A DNA stretch of 19,283 nt from Granulicella sp. (GCA_003133205.1 PKWK01000148.1:1-19283), one strand, 5' to 3'; counted from the first letter of the stretch, positions 1 to 7,266 are shown. Notes: generated by a model not told the origin, from the letters alone. Program-made: numbers and translations.

Positions 1-1
1 C

Positions 2-1393
2 AGCTACCTGGTCGCCAACGCCATCGTCCTTCCCGCCAGCAACTGGTGCTCGCTGCGCTTTGGCCGCAAGCGCTTCCTCATGTCCTGCGTCGCCATCTTC
101 ACCGTCGCCAGCTTCGCCTGCGGAGCGGCTCCCACCCTCGCTTTCCTGCTCATCGCGCGTGTGATCCAGGGAGCTGGCGGTGGCGCGCTTCAGCCGCTCT
201 CCCAGGCCATCCTGCTCGAATCCTTCCCGCCGGCAAGACGCGGCGCCGCCATGGCCGTCTTCGCCTTCGGAGTCGTCGTCGCCCCTGTGCTTGGCCCCAC
301 TCTCGGCGGCTGGCTGACCGATACGTACTCCTGGCGCTACGCCTTCTACATCAACATCCCCATTGGCCTGCTCGCCCTGTTCATGATCAACCGCTTCATC
401 AAGGACCCGCCCTACATCAAGAACGCCCGCGTTCCCGCCTTCGACAACATCGGCTTCGGCGCGCTGGTCGTCTGGACGGGTCTGCTCCAGGTCATCCTCG
501 ATAAAGGCCAGGAGGACGACTGGTTCGGCGCCACGTGGATCCGCTGGGCCTTCTGCATTCTCGTCACCAGCTTCGCCATCTTCGTCTGGCACTCGTGGCG
601 CAAGCACGAGCCGATGGTCGACCTGAAGCTGCTCAAGAACCGCAACTTCGGCGTCGGCTGCACGCTCATCTTTCTCTTCGGCATCGCGATTTATTCCACC
701 ATCGTCGTCCTGCCCCTCTTCTACCAGGAACTCCTCGGATACACCGCGTTCACCGCCGGCCTGGTCGTCGCGCCCCGCGGCATCGGCGCCATCTGCGGCA
801 TGCCCGTCATCGGCTACCTCTCCAACAAGGTGGATCCCCGCTACCTCCTCACCTTTGGATTCGCCATCTTCGGCCTCACCACGCTCTACTTCGGCAATGT
901 CACCCTGGGAATCTCCCCGACGACCCTCCTTCTTCCCATCCTCATCACCGGATTCGGCCTCAGCTTCATCTTTGTCCCCATCAGCATCGCCGCGTACGGC
1001 ACCCTCCGCAATGAGCAGATCGGCAATGCCAGCGGCCTCTTCAACCTCATGCGCAACGTAGGCGGCTCCATCGGAATCTCCATCGCCCAGACCCTGCTCA
1101 ACCGCCGCTCCTCGCTCCACCAGAACGAGATCATCAACAGCGTCCCGCTCAGCGGCCAGCAGTTCCAGAACTCGCTCAACAACGCCCGCCACGCGCTCAC
1201 CAATTCCTTCGGCCCCGGTAACACCCTCGCACCGGCCCAGGGTCTTCTCTACCAGCAACTTGGCCGCCAGGCCTCCCTCTGGGCCTTCGTCGATGTCTTC
1301 CGCTGGCTCTCCATCCTCAGTTTCGTCTGCCTTTCGGTCGCCTGGCTGTTCAAGAAGGTCAGACCCGGCAAACCTCCCGCAGGAGCCCACTAA
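2..1393 (+). CDS. DHA2-family (EmrB/QacA-type) MFS multidrug efflux transporter, 5' end outside window
   Basis: An open frame runs in from the left edge, so the gene starts upstream; an internal ATG at 80 is not the true start. The visible 463 residues carry the MFS loop motif GRKRF early on (about positions 52-66), the antiporter signature around VLGPTLGGWLTDTYSWRY (about 289-342), and the following FYINIPIGLLAL typical of EmrB-like 14-helix proteins. Hydrophobic helices continue to the end, and the cytosolic tail is basic and Pro-rich (FKKVRPGKPPAGAH). Known role of the family: proton-driven export of drugs or other amphipathic compounds from the inner membrane, often with an EmrA-type adaptor that would lie upstream here. 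The substrate cannot be inferred. The family call is firm. Confidence 0.93.
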   Translation, partial: SYLVANAIVLPASNWCSLRFGRKRFLMSCVAIFTVASFACGAAPTLAFLLIARVIQGAGGGALQPLSQAILLESFPPARRGAAMAVFAFGVVVAPVLGPTLGGWLTDTYSWRYAFYINIPIGLLALFMINRFIKDPPYIKNARVPAFDNIGFGALVVWTGLLQVILDKGQEDDWFGATWIRWAFCILVTSFAIFVWHSWRKHEPMVDLKLLKNRNFGVGCTLIFLFGIAIYSTIVVLPLFYQELLGYTAFTAGLVVAPRGIGAICGMPVIGYLSNKVDPRYLLTFGFAIFGLTTLYFGNVTLGISPTTLLLPILITGFGLSFIFVPISIAAYGTLRNEQIGNASGLFNLMRNVGGSIGISIAQTLLNRRSSLHQNEIINSVPLSGQQFQNSLNNARHALTNSFGPGNTLAPAQGLLYQQLGRQASLWAFVDVFRWLSILSFVCLSVAWLFKKVRPGKPPAGAH

Positions 1394-1406
1394 CCGCAAC
1401 AAATCC

Positions 1407-1458
1407 GGGTGCCTCATGATCGGCACGGCCTCATCGCGCCTAACGTGGGAAGCTTCCC
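1407..1458 (+). repeat. Degenerate gene-end hairpin after the MFS gene
   Basis: Sixteen bases after the MFS stop lies the inverted repeat GTGCC / GGCAC (1409-1413 and 1422-1426, loop of 8). A perfect 12-base palindrome, GGGAAGCTTCCC, follows at 1447-1458. The beginning, GGGTGCCTCATGATC, resembles the element after the VWFA gene at 14074. There is no U-tract, so a terminator role is only inferred. Confidence 0.3.
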
Positions 1459-1564
1459 TGGCCATCCCGAACCCGGCATGGTGCGCGTGGAGGCAATCGT
1501 CAAGGGGATTGTGTTTGCGGGTTCGATCGCTCTGGTTGCGGTGGGATGTCGTTGCACGGTGGTA

Positions 1565-1593
1565 TTTACATAGCCTGCGCTTGGTGTTAGAAT
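1565..1593 (+). promoter_or_regulatory. Sigma-70-like promoter of the PEP-CTERM gene
   Basis: TTTACA (1565-1570) and TAGAAT (1588-1593) are separated by exactly 17 bases, and a TG at 1585-1586 gives an extended -10. Transcription would begin near 1600, leaving a leader of about 64 bases before the ATG at 1664. This is the best promoter match in the window. Confidence 0.55.
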
Positions 1594-1663
1594 CTTCGCC
1601 TTCTTCCGGCCGGTCTTGTGGGGTCGCGCGGGTACCTGATCCCAATCAACTGAGGTGTGGATT

Positions 1664-2335
1664 ATGAGAGTGCACACCGATACTCGTTATGGACGATCAT
1701 CGATCCATCAGGCCACTCTTCTTGTCTTCCTGGTCATGGGCGGCCTGGCCGGTCTCGCCACGCCGGCGAAGGCCGATACCATTTTCACCAGTATTATTGG
1801 CAGCGGTATAGGGGGGCCTGGGGTGCAAGGCCCAAGCGAACCTGGGGGAAGCGAGTCGCTGGCGGAAGCCTTCACCCCGGCTGCGGAGTATGAGCTCACC
1901 GACGTCCAGGTCGAAGTGTTTCAGGTGCTGGGCTTCGGGAGTGATCCCTACTTCAATGTCTCGCTGTTTTCGAATGCCAGCGGCGTTCCTGGATCGCTGA
2001 TCGACACATTAGGGACTGACCTGACGGCTCCGGTCGGGGTCGGGATCGTGACAGTCTCGGGGACGGCGTTGCTGAACGCAGGCACAGAGTACTGGGTTGT
2101 GCTGACTCCCTTCGACAGCACAACCCAGATTGCCTGGGAGGACGGGGCGAGCCAGTCTGCGCCGGTCGCCGTCACTGCATCCACTACCGCTCTAAGTGGA
2201 TGGAGTTCTTCTTCGGGAACCGTCGACCCCCAACTTCAGGTCGATGGCACCCCAATTCCTGAACCATGCAGCTTTGCGTTGGTCTGCTCGGGGGTGATCG
2301 GCGTGATTGGGCTGGCACGCCGGAGGATAACGTGA
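1664..2335 (+). CDS. PEP-CTERM sorting-domain secreted protein
   Basis: The start is the ATG at 1664 because GAGGT (1652-1656) sits seven bases upstream; a GTG at 1655 lies inside that ribosome site. The 223-residue product has an N-terminal signal peptide (hydrophobic LLVFLVMGGLAGLA, then ATPAKA before the mature start DTIF). The middle is a beta-rich Gly/Ser/Thr domain with a passage on sagging-edge features such as GTEYWVVL, resembling choice-of-anchor domains of Acidobacteria and Planctomycetes. The C-terminus is a complete PEP-CTERM tail: IPEP (followed by Cys), a hydrophobic helix, then ARRR. Known of the family: the tail is recognised by an exosortase (EpsH/XrtA type), which cleaves it and places the protein at the cell surface, usually in connection with exopolysaccharide. 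No exosortase gene is in the window. The specific function is unknown. Confidence 0.85.
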   Translation: MRVHTDTRYGRSSIHQATLLVFLVMGGLAGLATPAKADTIFTSIIGSGIGGPGVQGPSEPGGSESLAEAFTPAAEYELTDVQVEVFQVLGFGSDPYFNVSLFSNASGVPGSLIDTLGTDLTAPVGVGIVTVSGTALLNAGTEYWVVLTPFDSTTQIAWEDGASQSAPVAVTASTTALSGWSSSSGTVDPQLQVDGTPIPEPCSFALVCSGVIGVIGLARRRIT

Positions 2336-2612
2336 GCTTGCCGACTGGATACTGACGGGTAGTGGATCGAGACGTGGGACGCCCGCGCGTAGGAACCAGA
2401 TGTGGGCCACCCGCCCTGCGAGAAACGGTTCTTCTCCGTCGCGATCCTGCTGCCGATGGCCACATGCACCGTGCGGTTCTCGGACCTGCCACCGCCCGCA
2501 AGAATTCTCCATAAAATTCTCCCCGACCCTCCCCACATCCCCGCCTCGCTCGCGTACCATTCCTTCCATTGCGGCATTGCACGGATCACTATCCCTGAAA
2601 GGAATAACCCAC

Positions 2613-2972
2613 ATGGCCAACCCCTTCGTTCACCTCGAACTCTCCACCCAGGACGTCGCTAAGGCAAAAGAGTTCTACTCCGGCCTCTTCGGCTGGGCCG
2701 TCGTCGACAACGACATGGGCGACATGATCTACAGCACCTTCAAGCCCGACTCCGGCCCCGGCGGCGGTATGTTCTCCATGCCGGGAGTCCCCACAATGTG
2801 GCTCGCGTACGTCGGCGTCGAGGACATCAACGCCTCTACCGACAAGGCCAAGTCGCTCGGCGCCACCATCCACAAGGGCCCCATGGAGATTCCCGGCATC
2901 GGCTGGGCGACGATCCTGGCAGATCCCGGCGGCGCCACCATCGCCCTCTTCCAACCCAAGCAGCCGACGTAA
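2613..2972 (+). CDS. VOC-family (glyoxalase/bleomycin-resistance-like) protein
   Basis: The 119-residue product starts at ATG 2613, supported by the ribosome site AAAGGAA ending eight bases upstream; the open frame extends further left, but that part has no protein-like character. It opens with FVHLELSTQDVAKAKEFYSG, the typical first beta-alpha unit of the vicinal oxygen chelate fold, with possible metal ligands His7 and Glu9. The second half ends with WATILADPGGATIALFQP, typical of the final strand with the DP-G-A pattern. One such domain in a small cytosolic protein usually works as a homodimer. Members range from lyases and dioxygenases to antibiotic-binding proteins, and the sequence does not reveal the substrate. 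A hairpin follows the stop. Confidence 0.87.
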   Translation: MANPFVHLELSTQDVAKAKEFYSGLFGWAVVDNDMGDMIYSTFKPDSGPGGGMFSMPGVPTMWLAYVGVEDINASTDKAKSLGATIHKGPMEIPGIGWATILADPGGATIALFQPKQPT

Positions 2973-2998
2973 TCCGCGCGGCTCGCCCATTCCAGGAA

Positions 2999-3037
2999 CC
3001 CCACGATCACCGCAGCCCCAAAGCGGTCATCGTGGGG
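2999..3037 (+). terminator. Strong hairpin after the VOC gene, CCCCAYGATCA family
   Basis: The 15-base arms 2999-3013 (CCCCACGATCACCGC) and 3023-3037 (GCGGTCATCGTGGGG) pair with a single mismatch around a 9-base loop, 26 bases after the stop. No T-tract follows, so it could be a rho-dependent pause, an mRNA 3' stabiliser or an interspersed repeat rather than an intrinsic terminator. Its arms match those of the hairpin at 14078-14118. Confidence 0.45.
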
Positions 3038-3080
3038 CTGCCACCTGGTCAGATGTGGTCAGGCTTCTTCCCGCATCAGC

Positions 3081-3086
3081 TACAAT
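3081..3086 (+). promoter_or_regulatory. Possible -10 box close to the thioredoxin-like gene
   Basis: TACAAT at 3081-3086 ends nine bases before the ATG at 3096. No ribosome-binding sequence is present, and the only -35 candidate (TGGTCA, 3056-3061) is 19 bases away. If the box is used, the transcript would be leaderless or nearly so. Confidence 0.25.
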
Positions 3087-3095
3087 TGCAAACCT

Positions 3096-3689
3096 ATGAA
3101 CACTGTTTCTCTCCTTCTCGCCGCGAGTCTTTTAACCACGACGCAGGTTAGTCCTCGCACTTACGTGCCTCTTTCCGCCGCCGTCGACACAACTCCGATC
3201 CCCACCCTGTCCAGCGCGGATGAAGTCATGGCGCAGGCCAAAACCAGCGCCTCGGCGGAGCACAAGAACATCATGCTCGTCTTCAGCGCCTCGTGGTGCG
3301 GACCGTGCCGCATGTTCGAGGCTCTGCTAAAGGACTCGAAGACCGGCCCTATCATCGACCGGTACTTCGTCATCGCCAGTCTCGACGTGGGCGAGAAGCC
3401 GAGCGACAAGCGCCACGCAAACAGCCCTGGAGCCGAAGCGCTGGAGTCGTCGCTCGGTGGAGCAACCGCCGGCTACCCCTTTATCGTTTTCCTCGATCCC
3501 ACCGGCAAACCCATCGTCAACTCCTTCCGGCCCGTAAAGGGCAGCGCCACCGGCGACAACATCGGATACCCCGCCCTCCCGGAGGAGATTGACTGGTTCA
3601 TGAAGATGCTCCAACAAGGCGCCCCCGCCCTCTCGCACAAAGAGGCAAGCACCATCCAAAACTGGCTGCAGCAACGAGGCCACATCTAG
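3096..3689 (+). CDS. Exported thioredoxin-like protein with CGPC active site
   Basis: The 197-residue product has a short hydrophobic N-terminus (LLLAASLL) suggesting export, though with no positive charge before it, so the signal peptide is weak. The thioredoxin fold follows: MLVFSASWCGPC gives redox cysteines 68 and 71, and GYPFIVFLDPTGKPI (about 126-140) contains the cis-proline (Pro128) and the usual turn. Between them is an insertion of about 30 residues rich in Lys, Asp and Ser, as in DUF255/TlpA-like periplasmic members. The expected role is thiol reduction or disulfide exchange in the envelope; no partner is encoded nearby. It converges on the DUF885 gene with only 38 bases between stop codons. 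Confidence 0.82.
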   Translation: MNTVSLLLAASLLTTTQVSPRTYVPLSAAVDTTPIPTLSSADEVMAQAKTSASAEHKNIMLVFSASWCGPCRMFEALLKDSKTGPIIDRYFVIASLDVGEKPSDKRHANSPGAEALESSLGGATAGYPFIVFLDPTGKPIVNSFRPVKGSATGDNIGYPALPEEIDWFMKMLQQGAPALSHKEASTIQNWLQQRGHI

Positions 3690-3704
3690 TCCATCGGCGT
3701 TGGG

Positions 3705-3722
3705 ACGGCAGCGCAGCGCCGT
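3705..3722. terminator. Small hairpin between convergent genes
   Basis: ACGGC (3705-3709) and GCCGT (3718-3722) pair, and inner GC/GC extends the stem. It lies in the 38-base gap between the thioredoxin-like and DUF885 stops, where a shared bidirectional terminator would be expected. The stem is short and has no T-tract. Confidence 0.25.
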
Positions 3723-3727
3723 AGCCG

Positions 3728-5542
3728 CTACTTCTTCTGGCTCGGCACGAACTCTTCCATCACCGCTTTGCGCATCAGGTCCGGCGGCAACAGCCCCTGC
3801 GCCAGCAGGAAGTCGTGAAACTTCTTCTGATCGAACTTCGGCCCCAGCGCCGCCTCCGTGTCCTTGCGCAGTTGCAGCAGCTTTGTGTAACCGTAAAAGT
3901 AGCTATTCGCCTGGCCCGGCGAGCGGAACGTAAACCGCTCCACCTCTTCCGTCGCAAACGCGTGGCTGAGAGCCACATCGTTCTCCAGCACCTTGTCGGC
4001 TTGCTCCGGAGTCACCTTGCCCGCTTGCAGCTCGGAGTCGAGAAACGCGCGCGCATCCCGCAGCAAGCGAAGTTGTAACGTCAACAGTTGCCCATCCACC
4101 GGCTCATACGGCTGCATCACCCACTCCGAATACAGTCCCCAGCCCTCCACGTTGGTCGAGTTGAACGCGTACAGCGCCCGCGCCAGGCTCACGCCATGCT
4201 CCAGCATCGAGTCAAACTGCAACTCGTGCCCCGGCCTCGCTTCGTGCGCCGTCAGCGTCCATGCAACCGCGTCGAAGGCGAAGTCGTCGTACTTGTCCGC
4301 CTCGCCGCCCGTGGAAGAAGGAACATTCAGCGGCAGCACAAACTCGCCCTTCTGCCCGGTGTTGTGCAGCAGAGCCGGCGCCGACATGTGTGGCGCGGGC
4401 TGCTGCGCCGTCTCCGCCGCGGTTGCCAGGCGAATGATCGCAGGCCGCGCGGGCAGCGTCACCAAATTCTTCGCCACGATGATGTCTTCAATCGCCTTCA
4501 GCCGCGCCTTGTAGAACGGCAGGATCGCGTCGCCCGTAATCTGCGTCTTCTTCAGCTCGTGAATCACGTCGCGATAGTCGGTCAACTTCCACCCGTGCTC
4601 CTTCGCCACCTGCGCCGCGAGCGTCGTCATCTCCGCCTGATCGTCGGTGTACGCCTTATGCGCCATCTCCGCCAGTTGCGCCGGAGGAAGATCGACGCCA
4701 TAGCTTTCCAGGCTCAACGCGTACTCTTCGGGCGCCAGGCGGAAGTCGCTTCGCGCCTTGGGCATCACCGTCGCCCGAATCCATGTGTCGTACTCCGCCA
4801 GTTGCTGCTGCAGTTTGGCGAAGGGCTCCTCCCATCCAGTCAGCTTGTACTTGCGGAACAACTGCCCAATGCCGTCGACGTAGTTCTTGTCCCGCCCCAA
4901 CTCCGTCTCTATCTCCATCGACGACGGATACACCACGCCCGGCTTGGCCATCTGCTCCATCACGCGCTGCTTCAGAACATCGGCGAACGGCTTGAATCCC
5001 GGTTCCACGCCCGCGTACTTGCGTAGCCGAATTACTGCCGCCGGTCGCCGCTCCGCCGGTACCTGGTCGTCCAGCAGCGTCCGCAAGCCGCCAAACACAG
5101 CCTGGCTCGCGTCGATGAACTGCACCTTGTGGGCAAGCTGATAACCATCCTGGCGAAATTGCAGATTGAAGGTCTTCTGCAGAATCTCCAGGTCCTCGCG
5201 CACATCCTTGTTCTTTTCCTTTGCTTCGATCTTCTTCAGGTTTGCAAGAATGTCCTCCAGCTCCTTGCGCTGCACAATCTCGTCGGCGCGCGTCGCGTCC
5301 GTGATCAACGGATCGTACTTCGCCAGCCCCTGCCGGGAGCCGCCCTCCGGCGAATGCTTCAACTGCACATCCAGAAGCATCTGCGTGTACTCGTTGCTGC
5401 GCGCAACCCACGCCGGTTGAGCCGCGGCAGCGGGAGCAGGAGCAGGAGATGCGGGAGCGGCAGGAGTCTGCGCCCCACCAGCAGAGTTCGCGGCCAACAG
5501 GCCAGAGGCAAGAATCATCGACAAGACAGGGGTGCGACGCAT
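3728..5542 (-). CDS. DUF885-family putative secreted metallopeptidase
   Basis: The start is ATG 5542, eight bases after GGAG (5554-5551); a TTG six bases further upstream is less likely. The 604-residue product begins with RRTPVLSMILASGLLAANSAGGA, a signal peptide, followed by an Ala/Pro linker (about 24-45). The body matches the usual DUF885 length of about 550-600. Near the C-terminus is HEARPGHELQ (433-442), an HExxxGH zinc-type motif, then NVEGWGLYSE (464-473) with a likely third ligand Glu466, and SPGQANSYFYGY (541-552). These are family hallmarks. Members are thought to be zinc peptidases, but the substrate of most is unknown. It lies 60 bases after the pseudopilin stop on the same strand with no clear promoter, so read-through from the pil operon is possible. 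The family call is firm; peptidase activity is inferred from the motifs. Confidence 0.9.
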   Translation of the reverse strand: MRRTPVLSMILASGLLAANSAGGAQTPAAPASPAPAPAAAAQPAWVARSNEYTQMLLDVQLKHSPEGGSRQGLAKYDPLITDATRADEIVQRKELEDILANLKKIEAKEKNKDVREDLEILQKTFNLQFRQDGYQLAHKVQFIDASQAVFGGLRTLLDDQVPAERRPAAVIRLRKYAGVEPGFKPFADVLKQRVMEQMAKPGVVYPSSMEIETELGRDKNYVDGIGQLFRKYKLTGWEEPFAKLQQQLAEYDTWIRATVMPKARSDFRLAPEEYALSLESYGVDLPPAQLAEMAHKAYTDDQAEMTTLAAQVAKEHGWKLTDYRDVIHELKKTQITGDAILPFYKARLKAIEDIIVAKNLVTLPARPAIIRLATAAETAQQPAPHMSAPALLHNTGQKGEFVLPLNVPSSTGGEADKYDDFAFDAVAWTLTAHEARPGHELQFDSMLEHGVSLARALYAFNSTNVEGWGLYSEWVMQPYEPVDGQLLTLQLRLLRDARAFLDSELQAGKVTPEQADKVLENDVALSHAFATEEVERFTFRSPGQANSYFYGYTKLLQLRKDTEAALGPKFDQKKFHDFLLAQGLLPPDLMRKAVMEEFVPSQKK

Positions 5543-5602
5543 CGGCAAATCTCCATGAAATTGAGTACAACCAGCATACGGGTTGATCGGGCTGGGCGAG
5601 AA

Positions 5603-6553
5603 CTACGGTTGCGTCGGAGGCGGCGTGCCACCACTGCTGCTCCCGGCCCCGGTGGTGGTCGAGTTGCCGAATGGGTTGGTGGAATTGCTCGGGTTGGATG
5701 GGTTGGTCGATCCACCAATAGCTCCCGGCGTCTGGCCGAGTCCACCCGCACCCACCGAACTCGCGCCCGCGTTCAGAGCAGCCGCCGCCTTCAGCTTTTC
5801 AATCCGCGGATCGTAAAGAAACTCCCACGACTCGTACGTCGTCTGCTCGTTCACGACGAGAATGGAATTGCCCTTCGCGCTGCTGCCGACGCCCATAAAC
5901 GGTCCCGTCGCTCCGGGAAGACCTGATCCGGTCCCGAACGGCCCCGTCGTAAAGGGCGCACTCGTCTGCCCAGCCGCCCCGGTCGAGTCCGTCGAGCCGG
6001 CTTGTCCAGTACTTGCCCCCGGCCCAGTCGTGGCGCCTGGCGCAGTCGTTCCGAAGGACGACGTAGTTCCGAAGGACGACGTAGTTCCGCTGGACGCGGT
6101 CGGGGTCCCACCGATCCCGGGCGACTGCATCCCCGCCACCGATCCCAGCCCCGTACTCGCGATGCCGGCCAGCGGCAGCCCGAAGAATCCCTTCACCGTA
6201 GTCTTGTTCTGCCCTACCGGAATCAGGCGATAATCCGCCTTGCCGGTCAGCGGGTCGACATACCGCTGCCGCAGATAACGAACTCGGTTGGTGTTTTCCA
6301 ACTGCTCGATCGACCCCGGGTAATGCTGGGTCTTCAGGTAGAACCTTCGGATCGCCCGCACATACTGGTCGGCCCGGCGAGCCGACTCCGCCTCGCGCTC
6401 GCGGCGCAGGCTGAACGCCACCTCGGACGCGGCAATGCCCAGCACCATCAGGATGATCGCGATCACCACGATCAAGCCCAGCAGCATGAAGCCCTGCTCG
6501 CCCGACGGCCGCGGCCCTGCCTCGCATTTCGTCCCTTGTACCTTGTCCCTCAT
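5603..6553 (-). CDS. Type II secretion/type IV pilus pseudopilin (GspG-like) with long low-complexity tail
   Basis: The 316-residue product has a 21-residue leader ending GEQG, then the prepilin-type helix FMLLGLIVVIAIILMVLG (22-39). Prepilin peptidase would cut after Gly21. Position +5 of the mature protein is Gly instead of the almost invariant Glu. After the helix come REREAESARRADQYVRAIRRFY, HYPGSIEQL and RYVDPLTGKADYRLI (about 51-111), the usual GspG-like head. From about 123 onward the chain is Gly/Ser/Thr/Pro-rich, interrupted by a conserved-looking island TTYESWEFLYDPRIEKL (238-254). GspG is normally around 140 residues, so the tail more than doubles the size. ATG 6553 is the only start available before the cleavage site and has no clear ribosome site. 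The gene is last of the pilM-P series, separated from pilP by a repeat array. Confidence 0.85.
   Translation of the reverse strand: MRDKVQGTKCEAGPRPSGEQGFMLLGLIVVIAIILMVLGIAASEVAFSLRREREAESARRADQYVRAIRRFYLKTQHYPGSIEQLENTNRVRYLRQRYVDPLTGKADYRLIPVGQNKTTVKGFFGLPLAGIASTGLGSVAGMQSPGIGGTPTASSGTTSSFGTTSSFGTTAPGATTGPGASTGQAGSTDSTGAAGQTSAPFTTGPFGTGSGLPGATGPFMGVGSSAKGNSILVVNEQTTYESWEFLYDPRIEKLKAAAALNAGASSVGAGGLGQTPGAIGGSTNPSNPSNSTNPFGNSTTTGAGSSSGGTPPPTQP
6051..6086. repeat. Perfect 18-base tandem repeat inside the pseudopilin gene
   Basis: The unit CCGAAGGACGACGTAGTT occurs twice back to back (6051-6068, 6069-6086), with partial continuation on both sides. It encodes the repeated peptide TTSSFG (residues about 157-170). 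The unit length is a multiple of three, so copy-number change would preserve the frame. Confidence 0.85.
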
Positions 6554-6555
6554 AT

Positions 6556-6630
6556 TCAGTTCGCCAGCAACTTGCGTCTTCTCGAACCTCGAACCTTGAA
6601 CCTCGAACCTCGCAATCAGTTCGTCAGCAA
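6556..6630. repeat. 15-base duplication of the pilP 3' end flanking the heptad array
   Basis: TCAGTTCGTCAGCAA (6616-6630, encoding LLTN-stop of pilP on the minus strand) recurs with one change as TCAGTTCGCCAGCAA at 6556-6570, exactly 60 bases away. The second copy would read LLAN-stop and ends two bases before the pseudopilin ATG. The array at 6583-6610 lies between the copies. Confidence 0.8.
6583..6610. repeat. Heptanucleotide tandem array (CGAACCT x4) between pilP and the pseudopilin gene
   Basis: Four consecutive 7-base units: CGAACCT, CGAACCT, TGAACCT, CGAACCT. On the coding strand this reads as AGGTTCG repeats. The 7-base spacing of AGG continues, more loosely, across the pseudopilin start (AGGGACA, AGGTACA, AGGGACG at 6551-6530). 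The same unit is arrayed at 9922-9949. Confidence 0.85.
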
Positions 6631-7266
6631 TGGAAGTGTCTGCTTGTTATTGTTCTGCATGTCTTCCACCTGGATGGACTTCGCATCGATAGCAATCACG
6701 CGATACCGGCGCAGCACAATATCGCCGGCCGCTGCCGTGTACACGGTATCGTCATGCAGCAAAAATGCTTGCTTCGCTCCGCTCGCCGAGGTTTGGATGC
6801 CGAAGTATTTCAGCTCGATCGGCGGAGGTGGTGGCTTAGGTGGTGGTGGCGGACAATTCGGCGGGCAAGGAATTGGCGGCGGAGGCGGTTTCACTCGCGC
6901 CGTTGCGATCGGCGTCGGAATCGTCACCGGCGGCGCCGAGTTCGTCGAGAAAATATTGCGGCCGCTGCCGGAATAAACCACCGACTCGCTCACCAGCATC
7001 GCATCCATGTGCAGCGTCGGGTCCAACCCGCCCGAGGTCTTCCCCACCGTCTTCGCAGCCGGCCCCCGGTTCACAACCGGAGCCGCTGCCGCCGGACTAC
7101 TCGCCGAAGCCGCCGGCGCAGTCGCCACCACCGCCGACGCTGGTGCAGTAGGCCCGCCGGTGTAAAAGTACTCAAAGTAGACGAGCGCCGCCGCAATCAC
7201 CACGAACACGGCCACCGCGATGAGCTTCAGCCGGTCTTCCGACGCCTTGTTCGCCACAGTCTTCAT
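6616..7266 (-). CDS. pilP: PilP/GspC-like periplasmic linker protein with polyproline segment
   Basis: The 216-residue product has one transmembrane helix (about 14-31), an Ala/Pro/Ser linker (about 38-72), the GspC-typical GRNIFS (102-107), then a polyproline stretch (127-149) broken by Ile, Cys134, Asn, Cys138 and Lys. The C-terminal 65 residues, from IELKYFGI to QTLPLL, look like the PilP/GspC HR beta domain (KQAFLL, GDIVLRRYRVIAID, IQVED). Family role: links the PilN/PilO inner-membrane complex to the outer-membrane secretin. The ATG overlaps the pilO stop by four bases, implying translational coupling. The product is somewhat longer than usual because of the two linkers. Position in the operon and the C-terminal domain support the call; strict assignment to PilP or GspC is not possible by eye. 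Confidence 0.75.
   Translation of the reverse strand: MKTVANKASEDRLKLIAVAVFVVIAAALVYFEYFYTGGPTAPASAVVATAPAASASSPAAAAPVVNRGPAAKTVGKTSGGLDPTLHMDAMLVSESVVYSGSGRNIFSTNSAPPVTIPTPIATARVKPPPPPIPCPPNCPPPPPKPPPPPIELKYFGIQTSASGAKQAFLLHDDTVYTAAAGDIVLRRYRVIAIDAKSIQVEDMQNNNKQTLPLLTN

Noticed and set aside
2236..2589. A 117-codon minus-strand frame between the PEP-CTERM and VOC genes
   Set aside because: No family resemblance or start signal; it overlaps the PEP-CTERM tail. Probably non-coding DNA.
6583..6610. CRISPR repeat array
   Set aside because: Units are 7 bases with no spacers; no cas genes are present.
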